In this document: positions 60,441 through 64,000 of the stretch, one piece after another
Position numbering within the stretch: the stretch's first letter is position 1
Layout: every line of letters begins with the position of its first letter
NCBI GenBank assembly: GCA_963575745.1
Contig: CAUYUJ010022392.1
Location: 581,676 to 645,675 of the forward strand
From: Prorocentrum cordatum
Taxonomy: Eukaryota; Sar; Dinophyceae; Prorocentrales; Prorocentraceae
Direction: 5' to 3'
DNA length: 64,000 bases
Notes under the pieces: generated by a model
The model's database searches: none
What the model saw: the letters and a program-made list of their open reading frames with translations, nothing else
Told to the model about the DNA's origin: nothing
Made by a program: the position numbers and the translations under genes

Positions 60441-60735
60441 CACTAGTCTCTTCTTGGCGTGGCTCCTGTCCCGTTTCCCCGTGCTGCTTTCCCCCCCCGA
60501 CCCGAATTGCATCCGGCGAATCGCTATCCGACCAACAAGCGCTGGGCGAGCACGTTCGGTAAGCCATCCTGGGCCATCCTTGATGCCGACGCCACCAACA
60601 AACCCGGGGAAAACCCGTCTGGAACGACCGTGATAGCGCAACGCACAACAAGCCGTAAGCAGACCAAGGATCGGAACGACTAGAGTCGGGCTGCTGAAAT
60701 AAGGCGCACTAACAAAAATACCGAGGCCCCTTGTT

Positions 60736-60987
60736 AGAGGTCTTGTAGATGGTGTCGGAGTAGATGGGGTCGGAGGGTCGCGCCGCATCGCCGATACATC
60801 GGCCATGCATCGGCTATGCATCAGCAGTGCATCCGCGATGCGCCGGCGATGCTTCGTCGACGTCGGCGATGCATCGGCGACGTCGACGTGAAGCACATCG
60901 GGCTGCACATCGAGCCGCATCGGCGATGCATCGGCGATGCGGCGCTGTTCAACGACCCCATCTACTCGGACCTCAACTAGGAGGCCT
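60736..60987. mobile_element. GATGCATCGG foldback element, copy 4
   Basis: GTAGATGGGGTCGGAGGGTC arm, long (CGATGCATCGGC)n interior and GACCCCATCTACTCGGACC arm. Confidence 0.85.
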
Positions 60988-61690
60988 ACGGCAGGTTCGC
61001 GTCGTGTCGACCCCGGCGTTGGTTCCTGACACCGCGGGGATCGTTCAAACTTGAACAATCGGCCCTTTCAAAGAGGCCGGATCGTTCAAGGATGGGCCGA
61101 TTCTGGGCCACAGGCGGCGTTCAACACGACGCGAACCTGCCGTAGACTTTTGGCACCAACAGAGCCTGGGTGCACGAAGAGGGCCAGAGGGACAACCGCG
61201 GAGTGATCTCTCAGGAGCAGCGCGCCCCTTCCGAAGCCCAAGCGGCCAGCGTCGTTCCTGCACGCTTCAACCGCACAACGACAGCAGGCCTCCAAACGAT
61301 GACCACCAAAACCATGGCGCAAACTCATCCTGCAAGCGATCCTCACACGGAAGCGGAGAACGCGCGGACCTCCAGGAGCCCAGGAGAGGATCTCGGGTAT
61401 CTCAGCGGCCCGCGCAGCAGCGCGCGCTGCAAACCACGCAGGAGGCAGACCATCTGCTCATCACTCGGCGCCCCCCGCCCTCCTCCATGGAGATCGGATG
61501 AATCTCTGCGGTGGCATGAGCAGGATTCCTCTTTGTCTTCTCCATGCCATCGGTGTCTGTGGCATCCAGTTGCCTCGTGCTTGATGGCCTCTGCTATGAA
61601 TGATGCACTCTATGCTCTGTGGCCTGTACTGTCTGCTCCCGCCACGCTTTCTGCACTTCGCACATGCCATGCTATGTATAGTAGTTCTCT
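60988..61690. other. No gene seen
   Basis: Includes a ~120-bp inverted repeat: GGCAGGTTCGCGTCGTG at 60990 and GACGCGAACCTGCCGTAG at 61129. Otherwise unique. Confidence 0.45.
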
Positions 61691-61699
61691 CCCTATGTC

Positions 61700-61800
61700 T
61701 GTATTTACGCTCTCTCTCTCTCTTTCTTTATTTATCTCTCTCTCTCTATATATATATATATATACTAGAACCATGCGCGCTTCGCGTTGAGGTTCTAGCC
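61700..61800 (+). repeat. (TC)n, (TA)n and GTTCTAG hairpin
   Basis: (TC)n-(TA)n then CTAGAACCATGCGCGC / GTTGAGGTTCTAG, matching the hairpin at 34105-34142. Confidence 0.75.
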
Positions 61801-61904
61801 GTGGCCACGGAACAGCTCCGAAGACGGTATGAGCAGGCACAGGTCCAAGTATGTGGGAGAAAGCACGAGCATGGCCCGTGGGATCTGTTTGTCGTGCACC
61901 TGTG

Positions 61905-62460
61905 ACATGCATCTTGGGAGCCCTTCGGGGCTTCTGGCGGCGTCTTGGGGGCCTCCGGGGCGCTTCTTGGAGTCTCCTAGGGGCTTTTTGTGGCCGAAGG
62001 CTCGAAAAAACCGTTCGGATTCCCTCTCTGGGGTCCTTCTTAGAGCCGTCTTGGGGCTATCTTGGACCGTCTTGGAGGCCTCTTGGGCTGCTTGGGTCCC
62101 TCTCGGGCTGTCGTGGGGCCGTCTTGAGAGCCTTTTGGGCCGTCTTTGGGCGATCTCGGGAGCCTCTTCGGCTATCTTGGAGCGTCGGGAAGCCGCAAAG
62201 GTGAGGACCACAACAAATACTCCAAAACCATCGAACAACAACCATTTTTAGGCTCTCGTGGCCCTCTTGAAAAAGCCTCTTGGTGGCCTCTTGGGGCGTC
62301 TTGGAAGCCTCTTGGGCCGTCTAGGGACTATCTTGACTATCTTGGACCGATCTTGAGGCGTCTCGGAGCCCTCATGGACATCTTGGGTGCTTCCTGGGGC
62401 CGTCTTGGAGGCCTCCTGGAGGCCTCCTGGGCCGTCTGGAAGCCCCTTGGGGGCGCCGAG
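61905..62460 (+). repeat. GGCCTCTTGGGG element, copy 3 with cores B and A
   Basis: Core B 61990-62035 (TTCGGATTCCCTCTCTGGGG) and core A 62188-62250 (GAGCGTCGGGAAGCCGCAAA). Core C is missing. Confidence 0.75.
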
Positions 62461-62554
62461 GCGCGGGTATTAATAAAGGGGGCCCGATGGTTTTGAGGTG
62501 GGCTGGGGGCCTGGTATTCATCCTATATCTATATAGATATATGAATATGTTATA

Positions 62555-62683
62555 TGTTATATATATGTATGTATGCATGCATGCATGCATGCATGTATGT
62601 ATGTATGTATGTATGTATGTATGTATGTATGTATGTATGTATGTATGTATGTATGTGTGTGTATGTATGTATGTATGTATGTA

Positions 62684-62722
<39 letters not shown>

Positions 62723-62785
62723 ATGTATGTATGTATGTATGTATGTATGTATGTATGTATGTATGTATGTATGTGTGTGTGTTTT
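62555..62785 (+). repeat. Compound (GCAT)n(GTAT)n(GTCT)n(GTAT)n array
   Basis: Perfect tetranucleotide blocks that change by single bases between blocks. Confidence 0.95.
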
Positions 62786-63066
62786 CTCTATATCTCTCTC
62801 TCTCTCTCTCCTCTCTTTACGCTCTTTGGACTCCCCACACGGTATGCAATCTCTGCTTGCATTATCTGCCGTGTCTATAGCCACCACACTCTGAGCTCTG
62901 GCGCGGGAGTCTGGGGGCCCAGAGGCTAATTAGGAAGCCGGGGACCTGGCCACCACTGACATTGGCTTCCAACCTCCACCAGGTCCCCTTGCGTGCAAGC
63001 GCTGCGTGGGAAACGATCATTTCCCTTGCCTTTGCCGCGCACGTGTGCCAGGCCCCGAGCAATACC
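62786..63066. other. No gene seen
   Basis: (TC)n then unique sequence. Confidence 0.4.
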
Positions 63067-63207
63067 GTTAGGTCGGTCTTGAAAGAGACATGCACCACAG
63101 TCAGAACAGATCCTAACATAGTCAGCAATCGTCGAAACATCGTCCCCAGACTACTTTTTCACCACTCCTGCACATGCCTCCCGTGGAGGGACATGCCCGG
63201 CCTGACA
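63067..63207 (+). mobile_element. Family B MITE, copy 5 (diverged)
   Basis: GTTAGGTCGGTCTTG start, ACATCGTCCCCAGACTAC interior and GGAGGGACATGCCCGGCC end. Confidence 0.75.
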
Positions 63208-63214
63208 CCACGGC

Positions 63215-63415
63215 CTCCCAGAAGGCCCCTGGGCGTGACCCCTGCCCCTGCGACGCCTGGCGAGAGCAGCTTCACCAGCGCCAGGTCGCGCAGCAGCGTC
63301 GAGGCCAGGGACGCCTCCGTCAGCTGCCGCAGCGCCCGCTTCAGGATCCTCCCCGCCCCCCCGCCTCGGCGAAACGACTGGCGCCCTGCGAGCCGCCCGG
63401 AGTCGACGGCGCGCC
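63215..63415 (-). CDS. Possible exon fragment between two MITEs
   Basis: Minus-strand frame RILKRALRQLTEASLASTLL then RDLALVKLLSPGVAGAG, helical-looking and bounded on both sides by family B MITEs. No family or splice sites recognised. Confidence 0.25.
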
Positions 63416-63420
63416 CCAGG

Positions 63421-63575
63421 GTTGGGTCGGGCACGTCCCCCTGCAGGCGGATTGTGGACGACCTATCAAGCTGAATATGAACAATGATCGAAGGTGGTAG
63501 AGAATCGTCCCCGATACTATTTTTTGACTGTTTTTGAAGATTCCGCCTGTAGAGGAACATGCCCCACTTAACCCG
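63421..63575 (+). mobile_element. Family B MITE, copy 6
   Basis: GTTGGGTCGGGCACGTCCCC to AGAGGAACATGCCCCACTTA. Confidence 0.85.
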
Positions 63576-63582
63576 AGGTGGA

Positions 63583-63765
63583 AATGAAAAGGGGCGGGCC
63601 TTCTCAGAGGGCTCGGCAAACCCCCAGCCTTCTGACAAGTTTTCTCTAAACCTCCCCCGAAGGCACAGGAAACCTCTCAGAAGGCCGGAGGCCTCCTGAG
63701 AAGCCCTGCCGCCTTCTGAGAAGGCCTTCTCCTTCTCACTTCCCCCCCCCCGCTCGCCGCCGAAG
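63583..63765. mobile_element. TTCTCAGAAGG foldback element
   Basis: GGGGCGGGCCTTCTCAGAGG, AGGAAACCTCTCAGAAGGCC and the right arm CCCGCTCGCCGCCGAAG. Confidence 0.8.
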
Positions 63766-63769
63766 AGAG

Positions 63770-63960
63770 TGCCCGCGCGCGCGCGCGTCGCCAAACAGAG
63801 CACCACCCCAGCTGACCACGAGGGGTCTGCGCGCACTGGCAGGGAGAGCACGCAGTGCGCCGCCGTGCAGCGCACCCACCCGGGCACAGAGAAGCGGCGG
63901 TTCCCGCTGGAGCCCGCCGGTGTGCGCCAGCATCCTCGCGAGGACTCCCGGCATGCTGCG
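63770..63960 (-). CDS. Possible exon fragment at the window edge
   Basis: Minus-strand frame MPGVLARMLAHTGGLQREPP then LCARVGALHGGALRALPASA. GC-rich, may be chance. Confidence 0.2.
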
Positions 63961-64000
63961 CTGAGCGGAGCCCCTGCAGGGAGGGGCCGACGACGGCGTG

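Noticed and set aside
1-64000. LTR or LINE retrotransposon genes and viral genes
   Set aside because: I looked for reverse transcriptase, integrase, capsid and polymerase motifs in the translated frames and saw none that were credible.

Overview
The window looks like nuclear DNA of a dinoflagellate with a very large, GC-rich, repeat-laden genome (a free-living, Prorocentrum-like lineage is my guess). The strongest evidence is relics of the 22-nt dinoflagellate trans-spliced leader (DinoSL, core TTTTGGCTCAAG) in front of several open reading frames, including a tandem triple copy at 56.01-56.06 kb. Such relics arise when trans-spliced mRNAs are copied back into the genome. A ribosomal protein eL6 gene with no intron in its ORF and a downstream A9 run fits the same picture. 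I see no bacterial or organellar features.

Region 1, 1.6-13.5 kb, is the highlight. It is an ~11.9-kb unit bounded by matching inverted terminal repeats (1595-1720 and 13439-13518), with 32-bp palindromic subterminal repeats just inside both ends. It carries two converging arms of genes. The left arm (+ strand) holds a transposase-like gene (2298-4058), a spliced coiled-coil gene (4421-5394) and an unknown gene (6033-6869). The right arm (- strand) holds a linked exon pair (13106-11038), a gene split by a C9 run (10718-9385) and a Q-rich gene (9045-7825). The arms meet at two large AT-rich hairpins (7445-7502, 7537-7580). Most units have a DinoSL relic in front. Every unit ends in a short hairpin motif (core CCACGAGCGTGG), usually followed by a triplet-repeat spacer. 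I read this as a cargo-carrying DNA transposon built partly from recycled mRNAs.

Region 2, 13.5-25.4 kb, contains two further credible genes: an unknown 123-aa protein (17180-17551, -) with a full-length DinoSL relic, and eL6 (19223-19756, -). It also has a 1.4-kb tandem duplication of (CAT)n-rich DNA (20.4-23.6 kb) and several dispersed repeats.

Region 3, 25.4-64 kb, is mostly repeats. It has two telomere-like cassettes (25.4-27.4 and 51.5-52.7 kb), many (GGA)n/(CTC)n tracts, and at least fifteen dispersed repeat or MITE-like families that I matched between loci within the window. The only gene I support with moderate confidence is the SL-triplet gene at 55.66-55.96 kb (-). A coding fragment broken by a (GGA)n expansion lies at 53.23-53.71 kb.

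Coordinates of diffuse repeats are approximate to about 10 bp. All homology statements come from comparing stretches of this window by eye and from remembered family features; no database was searched.
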